Shown here piece after piece: positions 1 through 9,055 of a stretch of DNA of 64,000 nt (the stretch's first letter is position 1; each line of letters begins with the position of its first letter). The stretch covers positions 1 through 64,000 of the forward strand of contig NZ_LDPV02000044.1 in assembly GCF_001038425.2 (NCBI RefSeq). The letters are read 5' to 3'. The notes below the pieces were generated by a model that was given only the letters and a program-made list of their open reading frames with translations, was not told where the DNA came from and did no database searches. The position numbers and the translations under genes were made by a program. This DNA comes from Ornithinibacillus contaminans. Its GTDB lineage: Bacteria > Bacillota > Bacilli > Bacillales > Amphibacillaceae.

Positions 1-327
1 TGTACAACCAAAATAAACTCCTGCTAAATCTCCCACCTCAAACCCGCATTCCACCGTTGCCGTTAAAATAAAGTATTGCTACGGAACCCCCATTTTTGAT
101 GTTTTTTCCTTCAAAAATACGCACTTTCTTCCCTCTATTACGCCTGTTTTTCCACCTTTTTTTCGGAGTTATAAAAAACATTTGTGATATTGGAATGAAG
201 AAAAAGTCGATAAAAGAATGACAGGACAAGGGTTTGGGCATGAAAAGACCCCGAATTCGCAAAAGTATTTTTTAACGAAATCAGGGTAGGACTAGCAAAT
301 GTTTATTTTGACTAGCAGATTTATTTT
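1..327. other. Gene-free left end
   Basis: No gene with a ribosome binding site or a recognisable product is visible here. A 74-codon minus-strand reading frame at 38-262 has no convincing Shine-Dalgarno sequence and a composition unlike a protein. The only structure seen is a small 20-bp periodic repeat at 290-340, listed separately. Confidence 0.6.
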
Positions 328-340
328 TTAGTTAGACAAA
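290..340. repeat. Mini-array of 20-bp period, seed GACTAGC
   Basis: GACTAGCAAAT begins at 290 and GACTAGCAGAT at 310. A degenerate third copy, AGTTAGACAAA, begins at 330 and runs into the last codons of rlmCD. The pitch is exactly 20 bp, as in the larger arrays of this window, but the seed differs. With two good copies, chance cannot be excluded from this locus alone. Confidence 0.4.
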
Positions 341-1713
341 TTTTTCTCCAACCAAACCACACACTCAATATGCATACTCTGCGGGAACATATCGACTGGC
401 TGTGCTTCCTTCGTTTCGTATCCACCATCCTCTAAAATACGTAAATCGCGTGCTAATGTGGATGGATTACAGGAAACATACACAATCCGCTTCGGTCCCA
501 TGTCAAGCATTGCCTGAAGCAGCCCTTCATCACAGCCTTTACGTGGTGGATCGACCACAATAACATCTGGTCTTAAACCGTCTTCCTTCCACTTCGGCAT
601 AACCTCTTCTGCTGTACCGACCTCAAACTCTACATTTGTTATACCATTCAATTTCGCATTCACACGTGCATCTTCTATTGCCTCAGGTACAACCTCAACA
701 CCATATACCTTCTTCGCTTTTTGTGCGAGGAATAGAGAAATAGTTCCGATTCCACAATACGCATCAATCACGGTATCATTTTCATCAATTGTCGCATATT
801 CCAATGCTTTTTCATACAGTCTTCTTGTCTGGGTTGGATTGACCTGATAGAAAGACTTTGCGGAAATCGCAAAGCGAATATCGCCAATGGAATCATAGAT
901 ATATTCTTCGCCCCACAAAACATTTGTCTTATCACCTAAAATTACATTTGTCCGGGCTGAATTAATATTATGGATAATTGATTTTACATTTGGATAGGTC
1001 TCGGTTAACTCCCGGATAAATTCATTTTTATGCGGTAATTCTTTCGTCCGAGTAATAAGAACAATCATGGTTTCCTTCGTTTCTTGTCCAGTTCGAACCA
1101 TGATGTGACGCAGCACGCCAGTATGGCTTTTCTCGTCATAGGCCACAATACCAACTCTATCCGCAATTCGACGCACAGCCTCCACCATACGATCATTTAA
1201 ATCTTCTTGTACGATACAAGTATCCATATCTTCAATAATGTTATGACTACGCATTTGGTAAAACCCGGTGATGAGGTCCCCGTCTTTCTCCCCAACTGGA
1301 ATGGCAACTTTATTACGGTATCGCCACGGGTCTTCCATACCAATGGTTGGATGAACAGGTACATGTTCTAAATGCGCAATCTTACGTAACACATTTTTGA
1401 CTTGCTGTTGCTTCATGGAAAGCTGAAGGTTATAGCTCATATGTTGAACCTGGCAGCCACCACATTTATAAAACACATCACAAGGTGGCTCCACTCGTTC
1501 TGGGCTAGGGTTTTTGACTTCCAGTAATTTGCCGAAGCCAAAGTTTTTATTTACCTTGATGACCTTTACCGTCGCTTCTTCTCCTGGTAATCCGTATGGC
1601 ACAAATAGTGGGTAACCATTTATTTTCCCAACACCGTTTCCTTCGTGGGTTAAATCCTCAAATCGAATTGTCACGGTATCATTTTTTTTTACTGGTGCAG
1701 CTTGTTTTGCCAT
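328..1713 (-). CDS. rlmCD: 23S rRNA (uracil-C5) methyltransferase RlmCD
   Basis: SAM-dependent enzyme of the RumA/TrmA family. In Bacillus the single RlmCD makes m5U at both 23S positions 747 and 1939. The 461-aa protein has an N-terminal TRAM RNA-binding domain (about residues 9-66) and iron-sulfur cysteines at C78, C84, C87 and C166. The SAM site is DAYCGIGT (about 317-324), DPP is at 388-390, and the catalytic cysteine C415 lies in VSCNPSTLARDL. All key residues are present. The ATG follows an AAAGGAAG Shine-Dalgarno sequence. It is the last gene of the minus-strand run; dagK lies 87 bp upstream. TrmFO-independent tRNA m5U activity is less likely, because the Fe-S type with RlmCD synteny fits better. 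Confidence 0.93.
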   Translation of the reverse strand: MAKQAAPVKKNDTVTIRFEDLTHEGNGVGKINGYPLFVPYGLPGEEATVKVIKVNKNFGFGKLLEVKNPSPERVEPPCDVFYKCGGCQVQHMSYNLQLSMKQQQVKNVLRKIAHLEHVPVHPTIGMEDPWRYRNKVAIPVGEKDGDLITGFYQMRSHNIIEDMDTCIVQEDLNDRMVEAVRRIADRVGIVAYDEKSHTGVLRHIMVRTGQETKETMIVLITRTKELPHKNEFIRELTETYPNVKSIIHNINSARTNVILGDKTNVLWGEEYIYDSIGDIRFAISAKSFYQVNPTQTRRLYEKALEYATIDENDTVIDAYCGIGTISLFLAQKAKKVYGVEVVPEAIEDARVNAKLNGITNVEFEVGTAEEVMPKWKEDGLRPDVIVVDPPRKGCDEGLLQAMLDMGPKRIVYVSCNPSTLARDLRILEDGGYETKEAQPVDMFPQSMHIECVVWLEKNLSN

Positions 1714-1800
1714 CTATGTATCTTCCTTTACGCTCTAATGTTCTTCCTATCTTATCATACCTTGAATCGATGATTATATGAAATGAAAAGAGACTACTTA

Positions 1801-2712
1801 TCAGTCAGTAGTCTCCCGATTTAGATACGATTCTGGTACAAAGAATTCAATATGCTGCTGGAGATTACGGAAATCACCTGGAAGCAGTCCACCATATTCA
1901 CCATCGATATTTAACTGCATTTTATCTAGCGGTGTGACCTTAATCTCTCTAGCTTTTGCATAAATAACATGTTTATCCTCAAGGTGCGCACCCCTAAGGG
2001 CTAGACTAACGATACGAATAAACTCCGCTAGATTCGTTTTACGTAAAATAAGTAAGTCAAAGTAACCATCATCTAAACACGCATCCGGAGCTAGCTTCTC
2101 AAATCCCCCAACCGAATTCGTATTCGAAATGAGAAAAAGCATAATATCTTCTTCAATAACGTTTCCATCGTATTCGATTTTTACTTGGGCCGGTTTTAAA
2201 GAAGGTAGCATTTCAATACCTTTTGCATAATACGCCAACTGACCGATCATCGTCTTCAGTTTACTTGGCACATCATAGGTTAATTCGGTGAGTTTTCCAC
2301 CGCCAGCAATATTGATAAAATACTGCTCGTTAACTTTTCCGATATCTAAAAGCATCGAATGATCTGCTACTATCACATCCACTGCTTTTTGAATATCACG
2401 CGGGATAGTTAATGCTCTCGCGAAATCATTTGTCGTCCCAACTGGAATGACACCTAGCTTCGGACGGTAATCTTGTTCTGCTAGTCCATTAATGACTTCA
2501 TTTATTGTTCCGTCTCCACCTGCTGCAATCACGATATCATATTTTCGTTCAACCGCCGTTCTTGCTGCCTCGATTGCATCACCTTCGCCTGTCGTTGCAT
2601 GTGCTGATGTTTCATATCCTGCTTTTTCAAACTTTTCTAGGACGGTTGGTAATTCTTTTTTAAATGCCTCTCGGCCAGAAGTTGGATTATATATGATCCG
2701 GGCTCTTTTCAT
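1801..2712 (-). CDS. dagK: Diacylglycerol kinase DagK
   Basis: Soluble lipid kinase (YerQ/DgkB family) that phosphorylates diacylglycerol to phosphatidic acid. It recycles the diacylglycerol released by lipoteichoic acid synthesis back into phospholipid. The 303-aa protein shows the nucleotide-binding GGDGTINEV motif at about 65-73, preceded by NPTSG near residues 9-13, and an all-beta C-terminal half typical of the DAGK_cat/YegS fold. Length is normal. The ATG lies 9 nt after GAGGGG. The neighbour rlmCD follows on the same strand, as in B. subtilis yerQ-yefA. A related sphingosine/YegS kinase is the only alternative, and the synteny argues against it. Confidence 0.92.
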   Translation of the reverse strand: MKRARIIYNPTSGREAFKKELPTVLEKFEKAGYETSAHATTGEGDAIEAARTAVERKYDIVIAAGGDGTINEVINGLAEQDYRPKLGVIPVGTTNDFARALTIPRDIQKAVDVIVADHSMLLDIGKVNEQYFINIAGGGKLTELTYDVPSKLKTMIGQLAYYAKGIEMLPSLKPAQVKIEYDGNVIEEDIMLFLISNTNSVGGFEKLAPDACLDDGYFDLLILRKTNLAEFIRIVSLALRGAHLEDKHVIYAKAREIKVTPLDKMQLNIDGEYGGLLPGDFRNLQQHIEFFVPESYLNRETTD

Positions 2713-2951
2713 AAGACATGTCCCCTCTCCACTGCTAAACTATGCATATTGCCTGTTTCATAGTATCTATTTAAATGATTGGATAAAATTTCATGTATTT
2801 CTATCATAGCCATATTTTATAGGTTTGAAAAGTTTTTCGCAAAAAATTGATGCCCTAACAAACTGAAAGCATACATGCTTCAACCAATTATTATAATGGT
2901 CGGAATTTTATGGTAGAATTAGCCTAATATTTATGTAGAGGAGATTTCAGA

Positions 2952-3497
2952 GTGAAACCAGTCCAGATTAGACGACCACAACCTAATGATGTATTGGAGT
3001 TAAAAGCATTTTTCAGCCTCGTTCTAATTGATACCTTTGAGAAAAATGGCATTGGTCATCTTACAGCTGATAGAGATGAAGAATTAGAATCGAAATATCA
3101 TGCCTTACATAGTGATTTCGAAAGTAACGGGAAAGAGAGATTTTTTCTAATTGCTACAAATTGAGATAAAATAGTAGGTTCCATTGCTTATGGACCTGCC
3201 AATGACCTTATCCTCAACTGTACCGATCATGCTTTAGCTGACATAGTTGAAATAGGAACCGTGTATGTTCACCCAGACTATCAACGACAAGGAATAGGTA
3301 GCCAGCTCTTACATGAAATGTATGCCGTTTTAAATCGCCATGGCATTGAAGAATTTTGTTTAGATTCTGGCTTTACAATTGCCCAGCGTGTTTGGAAAAA
3401 GAAATTTGGTGATCCTGACTATTTTTTAGAGAATTATTGGGGTGACGGCGAACATCATATGATTTGGCGGATCAAGGTCAATGAGGTAATAAAATAG
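2952..3497 (+). pseudogene. GNAT acetyltransferase broken by one in-frame TGA
   Basis: Reading from GTG at 2952 (AGGAG just upstream) gives 181 codons to a stop at 3495. One in-frame TGA interrupts it at 3162-3164 (codon 71). On both sides the frame is unchanged and the protein is a plausible N-acetyltransferase. The C-terminal part has the acetyl-CoA loop VHPDYQRQGIGSQLL (from about 3261). The residue lost is probably the Gly or similar in a beta-turn just before DKIVGSIAYG, consistent with a GGA to TGA change. The second half has no Shine-Dalgarno of its own, so it is unlikely to be made separately. Nonsense mutation, readthrough or a base-call error are all possible. Substrate unknown. Confidence 0.75.
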
Positions 3498-3535
3498 AGC
3501 TAGACTACATCCAAGGTTGTAGTCTAGCTCGTTTT
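3497..3535. terminator. Bidirectional terminator between GNAT pseudogene and gatB
   Basis: Perfect 13-bp arms (GAGCTAGACTACA at 3497-3509 and its complement at 3518-3530) with an 8-nt loop. They are followed on the plus strand by GTTTTTT. On the minus strand the 3' flank is TATTTTATT. It sits between convergent genes and directly touches the gatB stop codon. Confidence 0.88.
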
Positions 3536-4966
3536 TTAGCGCTTATTCATTTCCTCGACTAAAATCTTATTCACCATCGGAGGATTTGCTTGTCCTTTTG
3601 TTGCTTTCATTACCTGACCAACTAAGAAGCCAAGCGCACGATCCTTCCCATTTTTAAAGTCGACGATTGACTGTTCATTTTCATTTAAAATGCCTGTGAT
3701 GATTTCACGTAATTGGCCTTCATCTGAAATTTGAACCATGCCTTTATCTTTTACAATTTGTTCTGGATCGCCACCATTTTCTACTAGTTCTGCGAATACT
3801 TTCTTCGCAATTTTAGAAGAGATGGTGCCGTCTTCGATAAGTTTAATCATTTTCCCTAATGCTTGAGGTGTCAGTGCAAGGTCATGTAACTCCTTATAGT
3901 GCTTGTTCATGTAACCAGACACTTCACCCATTAACCAGTTGGAGGCTTGCTTCATATCTGCTCCGTTTTGAATGGTTTCTTCAAAGAAGTCTGCCATTTC
4001 CTTCGATCCAGTTAAGACTGCTGCATCATATTCCGGCAATCCCATGGATTCAATATACCGTGCTTTACGTGCATCTGGAAGCTCTGGAATTTCACTACGA
4101 ATTCGTTCCTTCCATGCCTCATCAATATAGAGTGGAACAAGATCTGGTTCTGGGAAGTAACGGTAGTCATCTGACCCTTCCTTCACACGCATTAGAATCG
4201 TTTCTTTTGTCTTCTCATCATAACGGCGTGTCTCTTGTAGGATTTCTCCACCAGATAGCAGTACTTTTTCTTGTCGCTTCTCTTCAAACTCAAGACCCTT
4301 TTGGACAAATGTGAAGGAGTTTAAGTTTTTCAGCTCTGCTTTCGTACCGAACTTCTCTTGTCCATATGGACGTAAGGAAATGTTCGCATCACAACGAAGA
4401 GAACCTTCCTGCATTTTCACATCGGATACACCAGTATATTGGATAATCGTTTTTAGCTTCTCTAGATATGCATATGCTTCCTCGGGAGAGCGCATATCGG
4501 GTTCTGATACGATTTCAATTAGTGGTGTGCCTTGACGGTTAAAGTCCACATAGGAATAGCCATCATCACCATGAGTAAGTTTACCCGCATCCTCTTCTAA
4601 GTGAACACGTGTAATCCCGATTTTTTTCTTCTTGCCACCGACTTCGATTTCAATCCAACCGTGTTCCCCAATTGGTTGGTCAAATTGCGAGATTTGGTAT
4701 GCCTTTGGATTATCTGGGTAGAAATAGTTTTTACGGTCAAACTTTGTATCGGTTGCAATTTCACAATTCAGGGCCATTGCAGCCTTCATCGCAAAGTTAA
4801 CAGCTTCCTCATTCAAGACTGGAAGCACACCAGGATAGCCTAAATCAATTGGATTCACATTACTATTCGGCTCTGCACCAAACGCATTCGGGCTTGGGCT
4901 GAATATCTTAGATTTTGTTTTCAGTTCAACATGTACTTCTAGACCAATAATTGTTTCGAAATTCAT
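3536..4966 (-). CDS. gatB: Asp-tRNA(Asn)/Glu-tRNA(Gln) amidotransferase subunit B
   Basis: Subunit B of GatCAB. It binds misacylated tRNA and carries the kinase activity that activates Glu-tRNA(Gln) (or Asp-tRNA(Asn)) before amide transfer. The 476-aa protein begins with the family signature [20 protein letters not shown] and continues through the cradle domain. The helical and C-terminal YqeY-like tail domains occupy roughly residues 295-476 and end in [13 protein letters not shown]. Length equals the usual 475-476. ATG at 4966 lies 8 nt after GGAGGTG and overlaps the gatA stop by 4 nt (ATGA), indicating translational coupling. It is the last gene of gatC-gatA-gatB and ends at a bidirectional terminator. 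Confidence 0.96.
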   Translation of the reverse strand: MNFETIIGLEVHVELKTKSKIFSPSPNAFGAEPNSNVNPIDLGYPGVLPVLNEEAVNFAMKAAMALNCEIATDTKFDRKNYFYPDNPKAYQISQFDQPIGEHGWIEIEVGGKKKKIGITRVHLEEDAGKLTHGDDGYSYVDFNRQGTPLIEIVSEPDMRSPEEAYAYLEKLKTIIQYTGVSDVKMQEGSLRCDANISLRPYGQEKFGTKAELKNLNSFTFVQKGLEFEEKRQEKVLLSGGEILQETRRYDEKTKETILMRVKEGSDDYRYFPEPDLVPLYIDEAWKERIRSEIPELPDARKARYIESMGLPEYDAAVLTGSKEMADFFEETIQNGADMKQASNWLMGEVSGYMNKHYKELHDLALTPQALGKMIKLIEDGTISSKIAKKVFAELVENGGDPEQIVKDKGMVQISDEGQLREIITGILNENEQSIVDFKNGKDRALGFLVGQVMKATKGQANPPMVNKILVEEMNKR

Positions 4967-6432
4967 TCGTTTGCACCTCCGATTTGAGGTCGTTTCGTAT
5001 GATGATCTGTTGCTTGTTCAAAAGCATGTGCCGCACGGAATACCGTGCTCTCGTCAAAGTGCTTCCCAATAATTTGTAAGCCAATTGGAAGTCCCTCATT
5101 GGAGAATCCACATGGTATAGAGATTCCCGGTACACCGGCAAGGTTTACTGGAATGGTTAAAATATCATTGGCATACATCGTTAATGGATCCTTAATTTTC
5201 TCGCCAACTTTAAATGCAGGTGTTGGTGTGGTTGGCCCAATAACAACATCGTATTCTTCAAAGATTTTATCAAAATCATTCTTAATTAAGGTACGTACCT
5301 TTTGCGCCTTCTTATAGTAAGCATCATAATAGCCTGAGCTAAGTGCAAAGGTTCCAAGCATAATACGACGCTTAACCTCTTCCCCAAAGCCTTCGCTACG
5401 AGATTTTTTAAACATGTCGACCATGTTATCGGCATTTTCCGAACGAACACCGTAACGTACTCCATCAAAGCGGGCAAGGTTTGCAGACGCTTCAGAAGAT
5501 GATAGTAAGTAATAGGTAGCCACAGCATATTTAGAATGTGGCAAGGAAACCTCTTCCCAGGTAGCACCTAATGACTCATACACGTTTAATGCTTGCATGA
5601 CAGCTTCTTTTACTTCCGGGTTAACCCCTTCGGCCAAATACTCTTTCGGAACAGCGATTTTTAGCCCTTTTACATCGCCAGTAAGTGCTTCTGTATAAGC
5701 AGGTACGTCAACAGCTGCGCTAGTAGAATCCATTTTGTCATGTCCGGCGATTACTTCTAAGACACGCGCATTATCTTCTACAGTACGTGTTAATGGACCG
5801 ATTTGATCTAGTGAAGATGCAAATGCAACTAATCCGAATCGTGAAACAAGACCATAGGTAGGCTTTAAGCCAACGACGCCACAGAATGCTGCCGGTTGAC
5901 GAATCGAACCACCAGTGTCAGATCCTAATGAAAATAGTACTTCACCAGCTGCTACAGCTGCTGCCGAACCACCACTAGAGCCACCAGGAACATAATCTAT
6001 GTTCCACGGATTACGTGTTGGTGTAAAGCTTGAATTCTCGTTAGAAGAACCCATTGCAAACTCGTCCATATTTAGCTTTCCAATCGTTACGGCTTTTTCC
6101 GCTTTTAATTTTTCTACGACAGTTGCGTCATATAATGGATCATTAAAGTTGCGTAAAAATTGACTTGCACAAGTAGTCCGTAGTCCTTTTGTGACGATAT
6201 TATCTTTAATCCCGGCAGGAATCCCGAATAATTTTGCACTTGTATCAGACTCGTTATCCAATTCAGCTGCCTTAGCTAGTGCTGCTTCTTCATCTAATGT
6301 TAAAAATGCGTTCACATGGCCATCGACTTCTTTAATTCGGTTATACGAAGTTTCTACAAGGTCACGAACGGTAATTTCTTTATTATGTAATTTAGCTTCT
6401 ATTTCCTTGATGCTGTTATCAAATAATGACAC
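4963..6432 (-). CDS. gatA: Asp-tRNA(Asn)/Glu-tRNA(Gln) amidotransferase subunit A
   Basis: Glutaminase subunit of GatCAB. It releases ammonia from glutamine and channels it to GatB. The 489-aa amidase-signature protein shows the catalytic lysine in [10 protein letters not shown], the [14 protein letters not shown] block, and the nucleophile region [14 protein letters not shown]. All of the Lys-cisSer-Ser triad context is intact. The start is GTG at 6432, placed 5-6 nt after AAGGAGGG; no ATG nearby has a comparable site. The gap to gatC is 12 bp, and gatB overlaps by 4 nt. The other amidase in this window (55.6 kb) is a stand-alone paralogue. Confidence 0.96.
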   Translation of the reverse strand: MSLFDNSIKEIEAKLHNKEITVRDLVETSYNRIKEVDGHVNAFLTLDEEAALAKAAELDNESDTSAKLFGIPAGIKDNIVTKGLRTTCASQFLRNFNDPLYDATVVEKLKAEKAVTIGKLNMDEFAMGSSNENSSFTPTRNPWNIDYVPGGSSGGSAAAVAAGEVLFSLGSDTGGSIRQPAAFCGVVGLKPTYGLVSRFGLVAFASSLDQIGPLTRTVEDNARVLEVIAGHDKMDSTSAAVDVPAYTEALTGDVKGLKIAVPKEYLAEGVNPEVKEAVMQALNVYESLGATWEEVSLPHSKYAVATYYLLSSSEASANLARFDGVRYGVRSENADNMVDMFKKSRSEGFGEEVKRRIMLGTFALSSGYYDAYYKKAQKVRTLIKNDFDKIFEEYDVVIGPTTPTPAFKVGEKIKDPLTMYANDILTIPVNLAGVPGISIPCGFSNEGLPIGLQIIGKHFDESTVFRAAHAFEQATDHHTKRPQIGGANE

Positions 6433-6444
6433 GGATTTCCCTCC

Positions 6445-6735
6445 TTATTCCAGTATTGATGGTACACGGAATTGACCATCTTGTTGATCTGGTGCATTTT
6501 TCAATGCTTCTTCTCTTTTAATCCACTGTCTAGGCTCGTCCTTACGCATTACGTTTTTCAAGTCTAGGACGTGTGTAGTTGGTTCAATACCTTCCGTATC
6601 AATTTCATTTAATTGCTCGGCAAACGAAATAATCGAACTTAACTGCTCGGTAAACATCTCTACTTCTTGTTCCGATACGTCAAGGCGTGCTAAATTTGCA
6701 ACGTGTTTTACTTGTTCTTTCGTAATCTCTGCCAT
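6445..6735 (-). CDS. gatC: Asp-tRNA(Asn)/Glu-tRNA(Gln) amidotransferase subunit C
   Basis: Small stabilising subunit of GatCAB that wraps around the GatA-GatB interface. The 96-aa protein has the family pattern [18 protein letters not shown] at the N-terminus and the central motif [15 protein letters not shown]. The C-terminal RKDEPRQ...FRVPSILE ends in the usual family tail. ATG at 6735 follows GGAGGTG by 6 nt. It is first in the operon; the promoter must lie within 6736-6786, between it and the putP terminator, but I could not pick out clear hexamers. Confidence 0.95.
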   Translation of the reverse strand: MAEITKEQVKHVANLARLDVSEQEVEMFTEQLSSIISFAEQLNEIDTEGIEPTTHVLDLKNVMRKDEPRQWIKREEALKNAPDQQDGQFRVPSILE

Positions 6736-6786
6736 TCTTACACCTCCATCAATCTATAGGAATAGTTTATCATTATCTTTTAGACA

Positions 6787-6822
6787 ATAAAAAAACTGCT
6801 ACAATACTATTGATAATAGCAG
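6787..6822 (-). terminator. Terminator downstream of putP
   Basis: On the minus strand a CTGCTA...TAGCAG stem (6796-6822) is followed by seven T residues. It comes after the stronger hairpin at 6863-6905 and would stop symporter transcripts before gatC. Confidence 0.7.
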
Positions 6823-6862
6823 AATTTACTAGTACTAGGCAACTGTTCGAGCAAGTGCAAGC

Positions 6863-6905
6863 ATGAAGAAGGGTCACTCCTCATTCAAGAAGTGACCCTT
6901 CATGA
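6863..6905 (-). terminator. Hairpin just after the putP stop codon
   Basis: ATGAAG(AA)GGGTCACT pairs with AGTGACCCTTCAT around a loop of about 12 nt, with a two-base bulge. It begins 7 bp after the putP stop. The T tract on the minus strand is weak (TTCTTC), so it may protect the 3' end while the next hairpin (6787-6822) terminates. Confidence 0.55.
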
Positions 6906-6911
6906 CACTTA

Positions 6912-8450
6912 CTATTTTAATTGGGAAACAGTTTCATTAAATTCAGTTTCCATTTCGGTTGTTGGTCTACCTAATTTACTCACCAGAATCGTGATAATTA
7001 GGTTAAGTACAAAACCTGGTACAATTTCATATAAATCAAAGATTCCACCTTCTAGGTAGCCTCCCCATATGATAACTGTTACAGCACCTGCTACAATACC
7101 AGCTAAGGCACCATTACGGGTCATCCCCTTCCAGAATAAGGCGAGGATAACGGTTGGACCGAATGCCGCACCGAATCCAGCCCAGGCAAAGTCAACCAGT
7201 TCCAATACGGAGTTTTCCGGGTTCATGGCAAGCAGTGTTGCAATCAATGCAATAACACCAGTCGCAATTCTTCCAACCCAAACCAATTCTTTGTCAGAAG
7301 CTTTTTTACGGAAGATCGCCTTGTAAAAATCCTCTGCGACCGCTGAGGAAGATACTAGTAGCTGGGAGTCAATCGTACTCATGATTGCGGAAAGTATAGC
7401 CGCTAATAAGATCCCCGCAATGACTGGATGGAATAATAGTTGAGAGAATGCAATGAAGATTGTCTCCTCGTTGTCTAACAGCTGTAGACCATTTTCCTGC
7501 ACGACTTTTATCCCGAAGTCAGCTAATCCTGAAACGTCCTGTGTACCGATATAGGCAATCCCGATAAACCCAGTAAATACCGCCCCATATAGACCTAATA
7601 TCATCCACGTTGTACCAATAAATTTTGCTTTCGGTACATCCTTTGGTGAACGTAGTGCCATGAATCGAACAAGGATATGCGGCTGCCCAAAATAGCCTAG
7701 TCCCCAGGCAGCACCAGATATAATTGCAATTGTCCCTGCAAATGTCCCTAATCCCGCCATCATATCTAATAGCTCCGGATTAACATTACCAATCGCTTGT
7801 ACAGCTGAATCCCAGCCACCAATCTCATTTAAAGCTACAATTGGTACTACAATTAGCGCAAATAGCATTAACAGACCTTGGAAGAAATCGGTCCATACAA
7901 CTGCTAAAAATCCACCTAAAAAGGTATAAGAAACAACTACAATCGCACCGATCCATAGTGCCGTGTCATAGGATAATCCAAATGAGGCTTCAAAAAGTGT
8001 TGCACCCGCAACCATCCCAGATGAAGTGTAAAAGGTAAAAAACAATAGAATAACCAATGCAGAAATCACGCGAAGTATATGTGAGTTATCTTTAAAGCGA
8101 TTCTCTAGGAAATCTGGAATCGTAATCGAATTGTTGGAAACCTCGGTATAAACCCGTAAACGCTTTGCAACGAACTGCCAGTTTAAATATGCCCCAACCG
8201 CAAGACCAATTGCCATCCAACCGCCATATGCACCGCCAAAACCGGATACATAAATAGCACCAGGAAGACCTAATAATAACCAGCCACTCATATCAGAGGC
8301 ACCAGCACTTAATGCCGCAAGACTTGGACTAAGTGTTCGTCCACCCAATACATAATCCGATAAGTTATTCGTCTTATAATACATGACAATTCCGATGGCT
8401 AACATTCCGATTAAATAAATAACAAATGTAATTAAAATCGTACTGTCCAT
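6912..8450 (-). CDS. putP: Sodium/proline symporter PutP/OpuE
   Basis: Secondary transporter of the solute:sodium symporter family that takes up proline with Na+, for nutrition (PutP) or osmoprotection (OpuE). The 512-aa protein has about 13 membrane segments. Motifs include NLSDYVLGGRTLSP near residue 30, the Na+-site stretch SAGASDMSGWLLLGLPGA in TM2, and STIDSQLLVSSS in TM8-9, all typical of PutP. Length is normal. ATG at 8450 directly abuts the stop of a 38-aa ORF, so the two should be co-translated. B. subtilis has opuE at the same place next to gatCAB, so an osmotic role is likely, but sequence alone does not separate PutP from OpuE. Confidence 0.92.
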   Translation of the reverse strand: MDSTILITFVIYLIGMLAIGIVMYYKTNNLSDYVLGGRTLSPSLAALSAGASDMSGWLLLGLPGAIYVSGFGGAYGGWMAIGLAVGAYLNWQFVAKRLRVYTEVSNNSITIPDFLENRFKDNSHILRVISALVILLFFTFYTSSGMVAGATLFEASFGLSYDTALWIGAIVVVSYTFLGGFLAVVWTDFFQGLLMLFALIVVPIVALNEIGGWDSAVQAIGNVNPELLDMMAGLGTFAGTIAIISGAAWGLGYFGQPHILVRFMALRSPKDVPKAKFIGTTWMILGLYGAVFTGFIGIAYIGTQDVSGLADFGIKVVQENGLQLLDNEETIFIAFSQLLFHPVIAGILLAAILSAIMSTIDSQLLVSSSAVAEDFYKAIFRKKASDKELVWVGRIATGVIALIATLLAMNPENSVLELVDFAWAGFGAAFGPTVILALFWKGMTRNGALAGIVAGAVTVIIWGGYLEGGIFDLYEIVPGFVLNLIITILVSKLGRPTTEMETEFNETVSQLK

Positions 8451-8567
8451 TTATTTGTCCCCCTTATTCGTAAACAATGAAACAATTGACAAGATAATTA
8501 ATAATGGCATCGGAACAAACATCCAAAACCACGTAGCAGCAGATAATGCATATTCTTCCATCTCCAT
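8451..8567 (-). CDS. 38-aa membrane microprotein upstream of putP
   Basis: A short ORF starting with ATG at 8567 after AAGGAAAGGGG (4-5 nt spacing) and ending in TAA directly joined to the putP ATG. The product begins MEMEEYALSAATWFWMFVP, has one hydrophobic helix (about residues 12-32, with MPLLIILSIVSLF) and ends TNKGDK. Strong Shine-Dalgarno, zero spacing and the membrane helix argue that it is real. Small membrane partners ahead of other solute:sodium symporters are known, and I infer a similar accessory role here. A leader peptide for translational coupling is the alternative. No database name is claimed. Confidence 0.72.
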   Translation of the reverse strand: MEMEEYALSAATWFWMFVPMPLLIILSIVSLFTNKGDK

Positions 8568-8789
8568 GTCCCCTTTCCTTTTAACAATTTTATACCTGCC
8601 CAGTATAGTGATGAGAAAGTGCATTTAAAGAAGTATATGTTTCCATGTGAATATTTATAAAATTTCAAATCCACCCCCTCAACTACTAGCATAACATAGG
8701 ATTTTTGCAATCTATTCCATAACTCAAAATATTTGCATAATTAATCTTAGATTGTTATAATACATGATTTTCATAAACTATTACTGAAC

Positions 8790-8826
8790 AAAAAAAAGAC
8801 CTGAAGAGTTTCCACACTACTTCAGG
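8790..8826 (-). terminator. Terminator after the secreted-peptide gene
   Basis: CCTGAAG...CTTCAGG arms with a loop of about 12 nt, followed on the minus strand by TCTTTTTTTT. It closes the two-gene unit regulator-peptide (10321 to 8890). Confidence 0.85.
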
Positions 8827-8889
8827 CAAAATCTATCATATAGTAATAGGGTAAAAAATAAGAATTACTGACAAGCTTAAGTAAATTGA

Positions 8890-9042
8890 TTAGAATACAT
8901 TAACTAAGGAAGTTCTTGAAATTTTGAATACACTAGGCTCTGTTTCACCATGAGCAATATCGCTTGGTTGGAAATCTTGTACGAATAAGAATCCACCTAC
9001 AAGCAAAGTTCCAAGAGCAACAGATGCAATAAGTTTTTTCAT
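8890..9042 (-). CDS. 50-aa secreted signalling-peptide precursor (RNPP cognate, NprX/Phr-like)
   Basis: ATG at 9042 lies 6-7 nt after GGAGGG, and that Shine-Dalgarno sits against the stop codon of the upstream regulator (13 bp between the genes). The product begins MKKLIASVALGTLLVGGFLF, a clear signal peptide with a KK n-region and a hydrophobic core. A short polar part follows (FQPSDIAHGETEP at about 24-36), then the tail KISRTSLVNVF. This is the architecture of Phr, PapR and NprX precursors: a small exported pro-peptide encoded just after its TPR receptor. The QPSDIAHG segment is reminiscent of the NprX heptapeptide SKPDIVG, so I infer that the mature pheromone lies around residues 24-36. 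Exact processing cannot be read from sequence. The terminator follows 64 bp later. Confidence 0.8.
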   Translation of the reverse strand: MKKLIASVALGTLLVGGFLFVQDFQPSDIAHGETEPSVFKISRTSLVNVF

Positions 9043-9055
9043 ATACAACCCTCCT

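Noticed and set aside
38-262. 74-codon minus-strand frame at the left edge
   Set aside because: No Shine-Dalgarno, odd composition, no family pattern.
3859-4314. 151-codon plus-strand frame inside gatB
   Set aside because: Antisense shadow of gatB, which is complete and conserved on the minus strand.
8498-8710. 70-codon minus-strand frame upstream of putP
   Set aside because: Overlaps in another frame the 38-aa membrane ORF, which has the Shine-Dalgarno and abuts putP; the longer frame has neither.
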